From Methylomicrobium sp035916875 (GTDB lineage: Bacteria; Pseudomonadota; Gammaproteobacteria; Methylococcales; Methylomonadaceae): a DNA stretch of 64,000 bases. The notes beneath the pieces were generated by a model. The model was not told the DNA's origin. It was given only the letters and a program-made list of their open reading frames with translations, and searched no databases. The position numbers were made by a program, and so were the translations under genes. Below, one piece after another: positions 27,215 through 35,797 of the stretch. The DNA lies in contig NZ_JAXUHN010000089.1 of NCBI RefSeq assembly GCF_035916875.1, positions 11,439 through 75,438 of the forward strand. Reading direction: 5' to 3'. Numbering within the stretch: the first letter of the stretch is position 1; each line of letters starts with the position of its first letter.

Positions 27215-28592
27215 GAGAACCTGACATCCAAATACTGGTGAAAAAAAGTGCTGTGAAAAATGCTAGATTTTTCCCGTTTGCCTCAAGGATCTGTGCTTCC
27301 TTTTGAGCGTTCGCGTAAGCCATGCAAACGGTTAGTAGAATTGCGCCCTGAATCACTTCCATACCCGTGATCAGGCTCGTCTGGGCGCATGTTTGGCAAA
27401 ATCCTGAAATCATGCTCGGCATTGCTATTCCGTTTCCTCCTATCATTCCTTTCCAGATAGAAAGAGCTTGCTCAATCGATTCAGCTCTAAAAACCACCCA
27501 AGCGATGGTGACTGAAATAAATGTCATTACCATAGCGAGGCTGTCCGGCAATTCAATTTTTGATGTTTGCCAAATACGATGCACGCCGATGAACATTCCG
27601 TGGAGAATCCCCCAGAGAACAAAGGTCCATGCGGCGCCATGCCACAGTCCGCCAATGGCCATGGTGATAGCGGCGGCCAGAATGCCCTTGTAAAAGCCAG
27701 TCCTGTTGCCTCCCAAGGGAATGTAGACATAGTCTCGGAGGAACCTTGATAACGTCATGTGCCACCGTTTCCAGAATTCGGCAATGCTGACTGCCTGGTA
27801 GGGGGAATTGAAGTTTTGCGGCAATAGGATTCCGAACATCAACCCAATGCCAATTGCCATGTCCGAGTAGCCAGAAAAGTCGAAATAAATTTGCAAGCCA
27901 TAACCCGCGGCGGCTACCCAGGACTCGAAAAACTGCAAAACCGTATCCGCAGCAAATAGAGGGTCTACTTTTTCTGCGATACGGTCAGCTATCACACATT
28001 TCTTGAATAGCCCGGCTGCAAACAGGAACAAACCCTGCGAAAATTGTTTTCCGTTGAAGTCCACTCGGTCTTTCAACTGGGGCATGACATCGGAGTAGTG
28101 CAAAATGGGTCCGGCTATCAAGTGTGGGTAAAATGAAATGGAGAAAGCGAACCGCCTCAGGTTAAAATCTTCAACATATCCCTTGTAACAATCGACCAGA
28201 TAAGCAATCACCTGGAAAGTGAAAAATGAGATCCCGAGAGGCAAAACCAAATGCATAACTGGAACATCGTTACCGGTTGCCACGTTCCAGTTTTCGATAA
28301 AGAAGTCTGAGTATTTGAAGTAGCCCAATAGCCCAACGTTGTATAGGACGCCGGCAATTAACAAATTTTTCGACTTCGTTTGAAAAATCCTTTGGCCGAC
28401 ATAAAAATTGGCTACTGCATTCCCGATGAGAAGTGGGACGTATCGTGTATCCCACCAGCCGTAAAAATAGACCGAGCAGATAATGACCAGCAGCTGCGCA
28501 TCATGCTCTCGTTCGAGTTTCTGCAGCAACCACCAGGTTGCTATGGAAAATGGGAGGAAGAAATAGATGAATTCGGGTGAGTTGAAAAGCAT
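27186..28592 (-). CDS. MBOAT family O-acyltransferase (AlgI/DltB-like)
   Basis: 468-aa polytopic membrane protein. The MBOAT hallmarks are visible: the opening LFNSPEFIYFFLPFSIATWW, the FAFSISFYPHLIAGPILHYSD loop, YFDFSGYSDMAIGIGLMFGI, and the catalytic His region GGLWHGAAWTFVLWGILHGM. It is the size of AlgI and would transfer an acyl group across the inner membrane. It overlaps the SGNH-like gene by 29 bp. Upstream lies an inverted pair of 15-bp operator-like sites, which might control it. Confidence 0.88.
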   Translation of the reverse strand: MLFNSPEFIYFFLPFSIATWWLLQKLEREHDAQLLVIICSVYFYGWWDTRYVPLLIGNAVANFYVGQRIFQTKSKNLLIAGVLYNVGLLGYFKYSDFFIENWNVATGNDVPVMHLVLPLGISFFTFQVIAYLVDCYKGYVEDFNLRRFAFSISFYPHLIAGPILHYSDVMPQLKDRVDFNGKQFSQGLFLFAAGLFKKCVIADRIAEKVDPLFAADTVLQFFESWVAAAGYGLQIYFDFSGYSDMAIGIGLMFGILLPQNFNSPYQAVSIAEFWKRWHMTLSRFLRDYVYIPLGGNRTGFYKGILAAAITMAIGGLWHGAAWTFVLWGILHGMFIGVHRIWQTSKIELPDSLAMVMTFISVTIAWVVFRAESIEQALSIWKGMIGGNGIAMPSMISGFCQTCAQTSLITGMEVIQGAILLTVCMAYANAQKEAQILEANGKNLAFFTALFFTSIWMSGSHESFIYWQF

Positions 28593-28720
28593 GTCTGGAT
28601 TTCAAATGATTGAAATCTGCATGCTACTGATTGCACAATCCTCGTATCCCACCGAAAGACCGCTTAAAAACGACTCTTTCGATTTTGGATTATGTTGTAG
28701 CTTGATCGACCTAAAAATTC

Positions 28721-28794
28721 TGTCCCATAATGAGACGACTCACTACTAAAGCCAAAAGATCGTATCTGAGCTCGCCGTGTCTCATTATGGGACA
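28721..28794. promoter_or_regulatory. Inverted pair of the 15-bp element-wide operator motif
   Basis: TGTCCCATAATGAGAC (28721-28736) and GTCTCATTATGGGACA (28779-28794) are exact reverse complements separated by 42 bp. The same 15-bp motif, with one variable centre base, occurs three more times around parA and parB. The pair lies between the MBOAT gene start and the lipoprotein stop codon. Binding by an element-encoded regulator such as ParB is inferred. Confidence 0.6.
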
Positions 28795-28795
28795 G

Positions 28796-29398
28796 TCAGT
28801 AGCTTGGCCTTTCTTTTTTAATTCTTTCTTCGATTACGATCGTTCGAAGCACGGCAAGTGATCCATGCAACTGCTTGTTATCTCGGTTCTCATAAATCAG
28901 ATCACTGATTGATTCATTTGCCATCTCCAACTCCTTCAAATTCATCAGGTAGGGATTCACTGGCAAAAGGCGTGGCTCATAAATTCTCAAGACGGATTTA
29001 TCTTCTATTTGAGATTGGTTTTCGTTCAGCGCCTTTGCTCTTGCAACCTCGTCTTCCGGCGAAAGGTACTTTGGGTAATACCTTTCTCTGATTCGATCAG
29101 TCACAAGGCGCCATGTATTTTCATTGAAATACTTTTGATTCTCCGGGTAGGTGAGTTTTGCGCTTTTTGAATATCTCCTATTGTTCATCCTTTGATAATC
29201 TCCATCGAACACCAGCATCTGTTCGCATTCTTTACGAATGAGCTGGTAGCTTTTGTCTCCGGAAAAAGCTGAATTATCCGCTCTTTTTTCAGCACATTCT
29301 TCGATCGACAACAATCTCAACCGATCTTGATTCGTTCGATCAACTGAGCAAGCCGACAACAAGGTCGGCAGCAAAATAACAAGGTATTTTTTCCGCAT
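28796..29398 (-). CDS. Small lipoprotein, paralogue of the neighbouring gene
   Basis: 200 aa from the inner ATG, which has GGGGG about 8 bases upstream and gives a proper signal: MRKKYLVILLPTLLSACSVD, with lipobox LLSAC. The longer frame would place 30 non-secretory residues in front. The mature part is charged and helical with no motif I recognise. Segments such as LIRKECEQMLVFDGDYQRMN align in spacing with QAHHECHQIVNFRKFQEM in the next protein, suggesting duplication. The two genes are tandem and 4 bp apart. Function unknown. Confidence 0.65.
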   Translation of the reverse strand: MRKKYLVILLPTLLSACSVDRTNQDRLRLLSIEECAEKRADNSAFSGDKSYQLIRKECEQMLVFDGDYQRMNNRRYSKSAKLTYPENQKYFNENTWRLVTDRIRERYYPKYLSPEDEVARAKALNENQSQIEDKSVLRIYEPRLLPVNPYLMNLKELEMANESISDLIYENRDNKQLHGSLAVLRTIVIEERIKKERPSY

Positions 29399-29402
29399 AC
29401 CG

Positions 29403-29978
29403 CTACCCCCGGCGCCGTTTAAGTTCCAAACCAATAACCGATTCCAATTCGTGATACCTCGTACTTTTGCAAAGCGTGTCGTTGGCATGTCCCATGGTAG
29501 TTTTGACTGCCATCAGTTCATAAATTTCGATGAGCTTTGCGTTTGAGATTTCCTTCAATCTATCTGGAAGCACCTTCAGCTTGGCATTGCGCTCTTCGAG
29601 CTCTTTTTGCCCTTCCACTGGCAAACGCCCCCACGGCCCTTTCTTAGGCATTTTCATCTCAGGATAGCGCTCATCAATATAAAGCCCTTTAACAAACTCC
29701 CAGCATATTCCGTACTCATCGAGAGGATCTTTTAAATCCTGCTTAACGTATTGCGGTTGCCTTTCCAGCCTCATTTCCTGAAATTTTCGAAAATTTACGA
29801 TCTGATGGCATTCGTGGTGGGCCTGAAGGTAGCCATGTTGTCCATTGATTTTTGATTCAGCCATCCGCTTCATAGCGCATTCATCGAGCTCTGCATTTTT
29901 GGCCAGCGCAAACCGCTGTGCTTGAGTACAGCCAGCTAATCCAATCGCCATCATCATTACAAAGATCAATCTGAACAT
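29403..29978 (-). CDS. Small lipoprotein, first of a tandem pair
   Basis: 191 aa. The signal peptide MFRLIFVMMMAIGLAGCTQA has lipobox GLAGC. An AGGAGG lies 5 bases before the ATG, a strong ribosome binding site. Like its downstream neighbour it has an ECAxKRMA-like segment near residue 33, an His/Cys pair in HHECHQIV and charged helices after it. Placement next to the O-acylation pair hints at a cell-envelope role, but this is only positional. Confidence 0.65.
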   Translation of the reverse strand: MFRLIFVMMMAIGLAGCTQAQRFALAKNAELDECAMKRMAESKINGQHGYLQAHHECHQIVNFRKFQEMRLERQPQYVKQDLKDPLDEYGICWEFVKGLYIDERYPEMKMPKKGPWGRLPVEGQKELEERNAKLKVLPDRLKEISNAKLIEIYELMAVKTTMGHANDTLCKSTRYHELESVIGLELKRRRG

Positions 29979-30652
29979 GCGAGCCTCCTGGCTTGCTTAA
30001 ACAAAGGTATCTGTCTGTTATGGGTTCTCTCAGAATCACTATCCCACATGCCAGGCAAGATGCAAGCAGGAATACAGACCCCCTTGGCCTTTCTTGGCAC
30101 AACTAGCTTTGGATCGATTTTTAAGCAAAAACATGAAAAACTTTTTCAGTATTTCACTAAAAAAATTCACTATTCCAGATGCCTAGTGATGATTATTCCT
30201 ATTATCATCACTAAGCACCAAAACCCAGACTTGAGAATTAACTCGGTGATTTTAGCTGTATGCGGACAAAGGATTTCCTCTGGAAGCCTTGTATCTTCTG
30301 GCTTGCCGGTCTATGGGTTGTTTAAAGCATGTTTGCTGCTAGCAAAATAGGTCTTTTGAAGTTTTAGATATCAAGGTCAAAAAAGAAGACAAAGGCTTCT
30401 TTCTTGCCTAGGGATGTGATGATGAAGATGTATGAGCAAGATGGCTTACGCAAATTCGGTTAATTAGTCGGTCATCGATATTCTGGCAAAAGGTCGTGAT
30501 CTGCACGCCGGAACATCAAGCCAACGCCAGGGCAGGAGCGATCCTCCTGCCAAGTGACCGGTTCTGGAATGTCGAAAGTAAGAAGAACTCGCGCAGTATT
30601 AATCAGAACACAAGGGGGGATCCTTGTCCTCTAGGGTGGGGAGGATGTCAAT
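29979..30652. other. Non-coding stretch with two dyad-symmetric sequences
   Basis: About 670 bp without a convincing gene. TAGTGATGAT/ATCATCACTA (30184-30193 and 30204-30213) is a perfect 10-bp inverted repeat with a 10-nt spacer. GGCAGGAG/CTCCTGCC (30531-30551) is an 8-bp hairpin with a 5-nt loop. The latter lies about 100 bp beyond the end of the mer transcript and might mark an old insertion scar or terminator. merA, expected near here in a mer operon, is absent. Confidence 0.4.
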
Positions 30653-30868
30653 CTATCTGGCGCAACATGATCCCTGATTCTGGATCGGGGGACATTTAAC
30701 CGAACCGTATGAGCAAAACACACAACAATCGCCTTGCTTTGGTCTGATTAAAGCCCCGCACGCCTTGCAGTCATAGAAAAACTGGCAAGCATCGGTCGGC
30801 ATGGTTTCCGTTTCGGCGTGGCTGCAGTGTGGACAGGTAATAGTCGATTCAAGAAGAACAGCGCTCAT
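30653..30868 (-). CDS. GDCCVxC-domain small cysteine-rich protein of the mer operon
   Basis: 71-aa protein with cysteine pairs: CPHC near the N-terminus, CKAC in the middle, and GDCCVFCSYGSVKCPP towards the end, the signature of the family that accompanies merT and merP. It probably binds mercury or transfers it between thiols in the cytoplasm. Its start overlaps the end of merP by 4 bp, so it is co-translated. The last residues (SCCAR) add two more cysteines. Confidence 0.85.
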   Translation of the reverse strand: MSAVLLESTITCPHCSHAETETMPTDACQFFYDCKACGALIRPKQGDCCVFCSYGSVKCPPIQNQGSCCAR

Positions 30869-31155
30869 TTTTTCTCTGCCTTGACCGCAGACGGATAGCC
30901 CGCGTTCTTGGTGGCTTCGATTAATTTATCCGCAGTGGCCGCCGTATCGTCGAATTGTACTGTCGCTGTTTTGCTCGCGTAATCGACGGAAACCCGTTGC
31001 ACACCGGAAACCTTTTCAAGCGCTTTTTTGACCGTGATCGGACAAACGGCGCAGGTCATATTTTGCATATCGAGCGTCACCGTGCGCGAGGCAGCCAAAG
31101 CCGCACCGGATACAACGGCAAACGCCATAACAAGCGTAAAGGCTTTTATTTTCAT
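30865..31155 (-). CDS. merP: Periplasmic mercury-binding protein
   Basis: 96 aa from the ATG with GAGGAAAA a few bases upstream; an extended frame to 31185 has no such site. A signal peptide (about 1-20, FTLVMAFAVVSGAALA) precedes a heavy-metal-associated domain with the Hg-binding motif MTCAVCPITVKKALEKV. MerP captures Hg(II) in the periplasm and passes it to MerT. Gene order merT-merP-small Cys protein is as expected. Confidence 0.93.
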   Translation of the reverse strand: MKIKAFTLVMAFAVVSGAALAASRTVTLDMQNMTCAVCPITVKKALEKVSGVQRVSVDYASKTATVQFDDTAATADKLIEATKNAGYPSAVKAEKK

Positions 31156-31165
31156 AGAATTTTCC

Positions 31166-31504
31166 TCAATAGAATAATGGGGCAAACCACGGAAACGCCA
31201 GTAACCCTAATATGGGAAGAGTCACGCTCCAAAAGATGAAACGCTGTTTGCGCAGGACTGCATCGTCAGCGCACGGCTTGCCGGGTTCGCATGCTTGGGG
31301 AGTCATGTAGAGTTTGCAGAACGTCAGGCCAATAAATAACAATGCCATCCCGATGAATACAGGCCGCACGGGCTCGAAGGCGGTTAGCGTCGCAACCCAC
31401 GCCCCGCCAATGCCAAGGCTCAGCAACGCCAAAGGCGCAACGCAACACAGGCTTGCGCCGATTCCCGCGAGAACGCTCGCGATCAGAGTTAGTTTCGAGT
31501 TCAT
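31166..31504 (-). CDS. merT: Mercuric ion transporter
   Basis: 112-aa inner-membrane protein with three hydrophobic helices. The first helix holds the paired cysteines GASLCCVAPLALLSLGIGGAW, and a second Cys pair (ACEPGKPC) sits in the loop between helices 2 and 3, as in MerT. It would carry Hg(II) from MerP into the cytoplasm. It is transcribed divergently from merR with a typical operator between them. Confidence 0.93.
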   Translation of the reverse strand: MNSKLTLIASVLAGIGASLCCVAPLALLSLGIGGAWVATLTAFEPVRPVFIGMALLFIGLTFCKLYMTPQACEPGKPCADDAVLRKQRFIFWSVTLPILGLLAFPWFAPLFY

Positions 31505-31534
31505 GACGATACCTCTTGAATGCCAATTGTTTTA

Positions 31535-31565
31535 CAATAACATCCGTACTTAAGTACGGAACAAG
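31535..31565 (-). promoter_or_regulatory. MerR-controlled promoter of merTP with 19-bp spacer
   Basis: On the minus strand TTGTTC and TATTGT are separated by exactly 19 bp, the overlong spacer that MerR family activators untwist. The dyad CCGTAC-TTAA-GTACGG (31545-31560) lies between them, matching the mer operator layout. Confidence 0.85.
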
Positions 31566-31568
31566 ACT

Positions 31569-31967
31569 ATGACAGAGAAATTTTTTTCGATTGGCGAGTT
31601 GGCGAAAATGGCGGGGGTCAACGTCGAAACGATCCGTTTTTATCAACGCCGCGCGTTGCTGAGACAGCCCGTAAAGCCGTTCAACGGCATCCGGCATTAC
31701 ACGGAACAAGACGCGCAGCGAATACGGTTTATTAAGCAGGGCCAAAAATTCGGTTTTACGCTCGATGAAATTGCAGAGCTATTGAGTCTTGATGACGGAC
31801 GGCATTGTCGGGAAGCAAAAGAAATTGCGATCAGGAAACTTGATTCTATTCGCGAGCGCATCGAAGGACTGCATATAATAGAAGCCGCTTTATCCGATCT
31901 AGTCGAGAACTGCACAAATAATACCGATGCAGTTTCATGTCCGATCATTCTTGCCCTTCATCCTTAG
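31569..31967 (+). CDS. merR: Mercury-responsive transcriptional regulator
   Basis: 132-aa MerR-family protein. The N-terminal winged helix reads FSIGELAKMAGVNVETIRFYQ. Three cysteines expected for trigonal Hg(II) binding are present: DDGRHCREAK, LVENCTN and AVSCPII. The gene is divergent from merT and shares the operator region. The rest of the operon lacks a mercuric reductase. Confidence 0.93.
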   Translation: MTEKFFSIGELAKMAGVNVETIRFYQRRALLRQPVKPFNGIRHYTEQDAQRIRFIKQGQKFGFTLDEIAELLSLDDGRHCREAKEIAIRKLDSIRERIEGLHIIEAALSDLVENCTNNTDAVSCPIILALHP

Positions 31968-32105
31968 AGTGTCTTACTGATCGTATTTCGGTGGGAAGGA
32001 CGCCGATCAATATATTTGCCGGCGTTATCATTAAAACGGTGGAATATTAAGTAGCGATCCACCCAGTCAGATGCGGGGCTCCCGCTGGTTCTTCGGGGAA
32101 GAATT

Positions 32106-33044
32106 TCACCGCTTTAACAGTTCACTAACAAACTCCTGAAGCGACTTTTCCTGTTCTACACTGAATGCGGCGCATGACAATGTCAGCGTTATCTTTTTTC
32201 CATTGTTTTTTAACTTACCCACTGCCTTTCCTTTTTCATTAACGAAAAGCGTGGGCTCTGACTTTGATTGACTTACAGGTGATAAATTTGGTTTTTGATC
32301 GGATGATGCTAATGCCGCTATTTTTTCGATCTCTGAAGCTACTCTTATCTGAGTCAATTCCCCGGCTTCAATAAACTCAATCGCTTTTAGCGTTGCTTGG
32401 CGATAATTTTGATGATCGATTGATTCTTTGGCAAAGAGTCTTTTCAGTTCCTCTGCCGCAGTTCGATTGAGTAAGAATGGTTTTTCATCCAATTTTGATC
32501 TCAACCACTCTGGTAGATCCATAAATGCCAAATAGCGGTAGAGTTCGCTTCTCGTTTTTTTAAGATAGCGAGCTAACTCTGTTCGGCTTCCGAACTTTTC
32601 TTGCACGCCATGAATGGCCAAAGCCACCTCATAATCGCTCAAGTCTTCACGATCAAGGTTTTCGGCCACCGCAATCAATCGCATTTGCATATCATCGGCG
32701 CATTTCACTATGGCGCTGATATGCGGCTTTTTAAGTAGTTGATGAGCACGCCAGCGTCTTTCGCCGGCGATAATTTGAAACCGATTTTCATGTTTTCTAA
32801 CAACGATAGGTTCAATTAAGCCGTGCACATCGATTGATTCAGCGAGCTGTTCAATTTTTAATGGGTTAAAGTCTCTCCGGGGTTGCCATGGATTCGGGTC
32901 TATCAATTCCGTTGCTATGGGCTGACTTTCACCATCACTACTGGTCAATGAAAAGATTGGATCCGAAGCCAAATGCTGATCGAGATTGGTCTTGGATAAA
33001 GACTTGAGTTTATCAAGAGGGGATTGTTTTTTAGTGTCGTTCAT
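32106..33044 (-). CDS. parB: ParB-family partition protein
   Basis: 312 aa. The ParB/Srx CTPase domain has PNPWQPRRDF, GERRWRAHQLL and ENLDREDLSDYE, the CTP-binding signatures. A KorB-like HTH follows at about 140-200 (FGSRTELARYLKKTRSELYRYLAF). The C-terminal part is for dimerisation. It would load on a centromere-like site and be moved by ParA. It follows parA with 42 bp between, which includes one copy of the 15-bp operator motif. A second function as repressor of that motif is plausible. Confidence 0.9.
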   Translation of the reverse strand: MNDTKKQSPLDKLKSLSKTNLDQHLASDPIFSLTSSDGESQPIATELIDPNPWQPRRDFNPLKIEQLAESIDVHGLIEPIVVRKHENRFQIIAGERRWRAHQLLKKPHISAIVKCADDMQMRLIAVAENLDREDLSDYEVALAIHGVQEKFGSRTELARYLKKTRSELYRYLAFMDLPEWLRSKLDEKPFLLNRTAAEELKRLFAKESIDHQNYRQATLKAIEFIEAGELTQIRVASEIEKIAALASSDQKPNLSPVSQSKSEPTLFVNEKGKAVGKLKNNGKKITLTLSCAAFSVEQEKSLQEFVSELLKR

Positions 33045-33062
33045 TTTTAAGATTCCTTGGCT

Positions 33063-33077
33063 GTCTCATTCTGGGAC
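33063..33077. promoter_or_regulatory. 15-bp operator-like motif between parA and parB
   Basis: GTCTCATTCTGGGAC differs from the other copies only at the centre base. The half-sites GTCTCA and TGGGAC form an imperfect dyad. It lies between the parA stop and the parB start. Confidence 0.6.
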
Positions 33078-33086
33078 ACGTCCAAT

Positions 33087-33926
33087 CTAATTTTCGATCG
33101 CTTCTTGGTTGTGTTGCTCAAGACCTAACTTATCGATCAGATACCGCGCCAATTCCTCAAAATCTTTGGCTACTTTTCCGTCTTTTTCCAATTTTCGTAT
33201 CGGCATGCGTGCGATCGATGCCTCGCCAACTTTTGCGCCTGCATGGATCACCATCGGCAATATGTTGCCAATCTTCTCTTGTACCGTTTCAAAAATAGCT
33301 TTGCAGGCTCGTCTTCTTTCATCATGTCTTGAAATCAATACGCCGATATTGATCAATTCCGGGTTGATGGTTTCTTTGATTCGGGTGATATAGGCGGTAA
33401 GGTCGGCCACGCCGTACAACGGGTACTGGCTGCTGGTTTCGATCGGGACGATGTAGTGGGTTGACGCTGCCAAGGCATTACCGGTCAGCAATCTGAGTGA
33501 TGGTGGGGTATCGATGATAATGACATCATATGCTTCGCGCAGCATTTCAATACGACGGCGCATTTCTTCATACGGTCTTGGCGAATAATTTCTCAGCGCC
33601 TCTTCGACTGATTGATCAAGCTCAAGCGACCCAGGAATTAAATGCACATTTTCAAATCCAGGGTTTGTTTCGATTTGAATTGATTCCATGATTTCCTCAA
33701 GACTGCCACGAAACAAGACGCTTGAGTTTTTGCTTAATGTGGATGGATGCGCGACACAGACATGCGTACTGGCATTGGCTTGCGGATCAACGTCAATCAG
33801 AAGCACATTGAGCCCTTGAGCACCAAGTTCTGCTGCCAAATTAACAGCAAGGGTTGTTTTGGCTGAACCTCCTTTTTGAATGGCAACGGTAATGACCGGC
33901 GCTAATCCTGTTTTTTTCTCGCTCAT
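33087..33926 (-). CDS. parA: ParA-family partition ATPase
   Basis: 279 aa from the ATG with AGGAAA upstream. An open frame reaches 33986 but would run through the operator copy at 33970, so the inner start is preferred. The deviant Walker A QKGGSAKTTLAVNLAAELG is at the N-terminus, DVDPQANASTH follows, and VIIIDTPPSLRLL is the Walker B. ParA drives movement of ParB-bound DNA. Such a pair stabilises plasmids and the excised form of integrative elements. Confidence 0.92.
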   Translation of the reverse strand: MSEKKTGLAPVITVAIQKGGSAKTTLAVNLAAELGAQGLNVLLIDVDPQANASTHVCVAHPSTLSKNSSVLFRGSLEEIMESIQIETNPGFENVHLIPGSLELDQSVEEALRNYSPRPYEEMRRRIEMLREAYDVIIIDTPPSLRLLTGNALAASTHYIVPIETSSQYPLYGVADLTAYITRIKETINPELINIGVLISRHDERRRACKAIFETVQEKIGNILPMVIHAGAKVGEASIARMPIRKLEKDGKVAKDFEELARYLIDKLGLEQHNQEAIEN

Positions 33927-33969
33927 TATTTTTCCTGTTTTTTTAAAATTAAGTGATTTATATGCCTGT

Positions 33970-34084
33970 GTCTCATTGTGGGACACAGCGATTCCTTTGA
34001 ATCACGGTTCATTTTCCGCATATTTGAAATAATGCAACCAACCGCAAAAAGATTCCTTTCCAGGAAGGTGTCTCATTGTGGGAC
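33970..34084. promoter_or_regulatory. Two operator-like motifs upstream of parA, spaced 100 bp
   Basis: GTCTCATTGTGGGAC occurs at 33970-33984 and again at 34070-34084, identical and in the same orientation, with start-to-start spacing of exactly 100 bp. The first lies about 45 bp upstream of the parA start, a typical repressor position. With the other three copies this makes five identical or near-identical sites. Confidence 0.65.
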
Positions 34085-34111
34085 ATTTTTTTATCGCTGC
34101 GACTAAGATAC

Positions 34112-35797
34112 CTATTCTTTGTCGCTTAATCCCAGCATGGCCTTATAGCGTTCATCCCGGTCGGTATGAACATAGATGGAGGTCGTGGCAATATTGCTGT
34201 GACCCAGATTGTCTCGAACGATTGCCAATGGAACACCGTTGGCAACAGCGTGACTACCATGTGTGTGCCTCAGCCAATGCGTGCTGGCTCGTCTCAGTTT
34301 TTCTGCTGCCAAAGGGTCTTTACCAGCCACGTCACTCGCTGCCTCTTCGAAAAATCCTTTGAGCTTTTGATACAGGCCAGACTCACTTAGCGCTTCTCTA
34401 CTTTCCCCACGCAGCTTTCCAATAATGGGTGTTCCCTCGGACACGTAACCCACAGGGCCAAGTTTTCTATGCCTTAGATGGGCGTTTATGCCTTCCATGA
34501 GATTGGGGGATATTGGAATTTCGCGGTGTTTATTACCTTTCCCAATGACATCCATCCACCATTGATCTCCGTCAAAGCTAGACACTTGCTTCAGGTCTCC
34601 GACCCGTGCCTTCGTCATTTCGTGAAGCCGAAGTCCAGTTTGGTAGGCAAAGCTCAGAATGAAGGCGGTACGCAGGTAATCATTTCGTTGCGATTCGGTG
34701 AGTGTTGAATTGTTCGCCTGATTCTCTGCGAACGAAGTAATTTGCTCCCATAAAGCAGGCGATAACAAACGATCTGTACTGCCTGTTCTTCTTCCAAAGC
34801 CTTGTGTACTCAATCCGGAAAAGGGATTGCTATCCAAATAACGCTGGCCTACCAACCATTCGCAAAGCCCGCTTAAAATCACCTCAGTTTGCCTTATGCT
34901 GGATGGTTTGAGCGGACCCTTCAGAGGCCGCCATTCTGGGGTCCATCGTGGCGCCGGTTTTCCAATCCACCGATCAGCAGGTTGAGGATCAGCAAGAAAC
35001 CGCCTATATTCTGCGCAATCAGGCGTTGTAATCGATGACAAGGCTTTCCCTTTTTCAAGGATCGCCCACAACAGGAATCTCTCAGCTTCTTTACGATAGG
35101 CGCGGTGTGTCGATGTATCCTCATCCCAAAGCGACAGCCAGGCCTTGATTGACTCGTAGTCATTACGCGCATCAATTCTGCATCGTTCTATGGGTGCCCG
35201 GTTTGTACCGGTTTCACCGGTTAAATGCGCTGGCGGAGCAAACCGTTCCAAGGGTGCAATGCGATTGCTGACAACAACCACATCAAGATCGGTCGCCTTT
35301 TTAGACGACAGATCCAGAGAAATGCCTAAATCAATCTCTGATGATGAAAAAAACTCGTGGATTGCTTCCGCGGATTGCTTACCTAGATGGGGTACTTTTT
35401 TCCACCAACTGCCACCGTGCTGATTGATGAATACTGCGAGTTCGGCCAATGTTTTTATTTTTTTTACACTGGCTAAGCGAGCTGAAATTTGCTGAGGGAG
35501 CCATCGGTTGTAATGATCTTCCGATTGAGGTCTGGGATCTGGTTTTGATTTGAGCGTATCAACCGATTTGAGTGCTCGATTCATCCATTCCTGGCTGTAT
35601 TCTCGTTCCTGCTCCCATAGTTTTGCGTCGACATCCAGCCCAAGTTGTTGTGCTTTTCTCGCAAGCTTTTCACGCAGTCGCTTGACTGAACGCATAACTT
35701 CGTTTCGGTCTGCGTCGTCAAGATACAGTTCCCCCATGACATCCCATGGAATGCCTTGTATCCAACTGCGTATTAATGCGAGTTCGTTTGGGTTCAA
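34112..35797 (-). CDS. Large tyrosine recombinase/integrase
   Basis: 561 aa. The C-terminal catalytic domain has all active-site residues: Arg in YQTGLRLHEMTKARVG, Lys in GKGNKHREIP, H-x-L-R in THWLRHTHGSH, His in NLGHSNIATT and the nucleophile Tyr in SIYVHTDRDE. A core-binding domain precedes it (about 225-330). The first 200 residues are an extra domain rich in charged helices. The start is a TTG that overlaps the stop of the kfrA-like gene (TTGA). It lies inside the maintenance cluster and not at an element end, so it could act as a dimer resolvase as well as an integrase. Confidence 0.88.
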   Translation of the reverse strand: MNPNELALIRSWIQGIPWDVMGELYLDDADRNEVMRSVKRLREKLARKAQQLGLDVDAKLWEQEREYSQEWMNRALKSVDTLKSKPDPRPQSEDHYNRWLPQQISARLASVKKIKTLAELAVFINQHGGSWWKKVPHLGKQSAEAIHEFFSSSEIDLGISLDLSSKKATDLDVVVVSNRIAPLERFAPPAHLTGETGTNRAPIERCRIDARNDYESIKAWLSLWDEDTSTHRAYRKEAERFLLWAILEKGKALSSITTPDCAEYRRFLADPQPADRWIGKPAPRWTPEWRPLKGPLKPSSIRQTEVILSGLCEWLVGQRYLDSNPFSGLSTQGFGRRTGSTDRLLSPALWEQITSFAENQANNSTLTESQRNDYLRTAFILSFAYQTGLRLHEMTKARVGDLKQVSSFDGDQWWMDVIGKGNKHREIPISPNLMEGINAHLRHRKLGPVGYVSEGTPIIGKLRGESREALSESGLYQKLKGFFEEAASDVAGKDPLAAEKLRRASTHWLRHTHGSHAVANGVPLAIVRDNLGHSNIATTSIYVHTDRDERYKAMLGLSDKE

